DNA of 64,000 bases from Misgurnus anguillicaudatus (taxonomy: Eukaryota > Chordata > Actinopteri > Cypriniformes > Cobitidae): assembly GCF_027580225.2 (NCBI RefSeq), contig NC_073358.2, forward strand, positions 30,840,501 to 30,904,500. Reading direction: 5' to 3'. The position numbers and the translations under genes are program-made. Position 1 is the stretch's first letter. The number at the start of each line of letters is the position of its first letter. Shown in pieces: positions 63,729 to 64,000 of the stretch. Under the pieces are notes generated by a model. It was not told the DNA's origin. It worked only from the letters and a program-made list of their open reading frames with translations, and searched no databases.

Positions 63729-64000
63729 TTAAAGGTATAGTTCGGCCAAAAACGATATTAAACCCATGATTTACTCATCCCCAAGCTGTCCAAGTTGCAT
63801 ATGTCCATCGTTTTTCAGACAAACACATTTTCGGATATTTTAGAAAATATTTTAGATCTTAGACTCAGGAGAGAGTATTAGCGTAGTGTACGCACTTTTC
63901 TTAGTGACGTATGACAAATTTGGAGGGCGGGGGGACAGAGCAGCAGCAGAGAAACCGCTGTACGCTGCGTAAGCTCTCATCCTGAATGCGGATGAGACTA
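63729..64000. repeat. Left part of a MITE cut by the window end
   Basis: Starts ttaaaggtatagttcggcca, a known type of fish MITE end; the other end lies outside the window. Confidence 0.55.

Overview
The window is vertebrate nuclear DNA, most likely from a cyprinid-type teleost fish. The inference rests on long introns, dense short palindromic DNA transposons of the kind common in cyprinids (ends like TTAAAGGGATAGTTCACCC and AGGGGTGTCACGAT), many (CA)n and (CT)n microsatellites, and exons that translate into fish-like versions of two vertebrate genes. No bacterial operon, CRISPR array or phage is present.

Two protein-coding genes lie head to head. On the minus strand, ttll11 (tubulin polyglutamylase) is complete from its start codon at 38059 to its stop at 1531, in nine coding exons whose phases all join (2169 nt, 722 codons plus stop). 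On the plus strand, a nos1ap-family gene (PTB-domain adaptor of neuronal nitric oxide synthase) starts at 40923; its first eight coding exons run in frame to 62664 (296 codons) and the gene continues past the right edge. The start codons are about 2.9 kb apart.

Intron 8 of ttll11 carries the most striking insertion: a complete, very young LTR retrotransposon (3211-9399) with 379-bp LTRs that differ at one base. Its domain order is Gag, protease, integrase, reverse transcriptase, RNase H. Integrase lying before reverse transcriptase is the hallmark of the Gmr1-like branch of Ty3/gypsy elements, and the Gag has a recognisable SCAN-like capsid segment. A T7 run splits the pol reading frame inside the integrase zinc finger.

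The remaining intronic and intergenic DNA is mostly non-autonomous DNA transposons: hAT-like elements with perfect 8-bp target duplications, long palindromes, a three-level nested insertion with a decayed Tc1/mariner transposase (19020-22250), a tRNA-derived SINE candidate, and microsatellites. Two successive ttll11 introns use GC donors, and a long (CT)n array serves as the polypyrimidine tract of a nos1ap exon. Family names for repeats come from pattern recognition, not database searches; exon ends come from splice consensus, phase and protein similarity recalled for the family.
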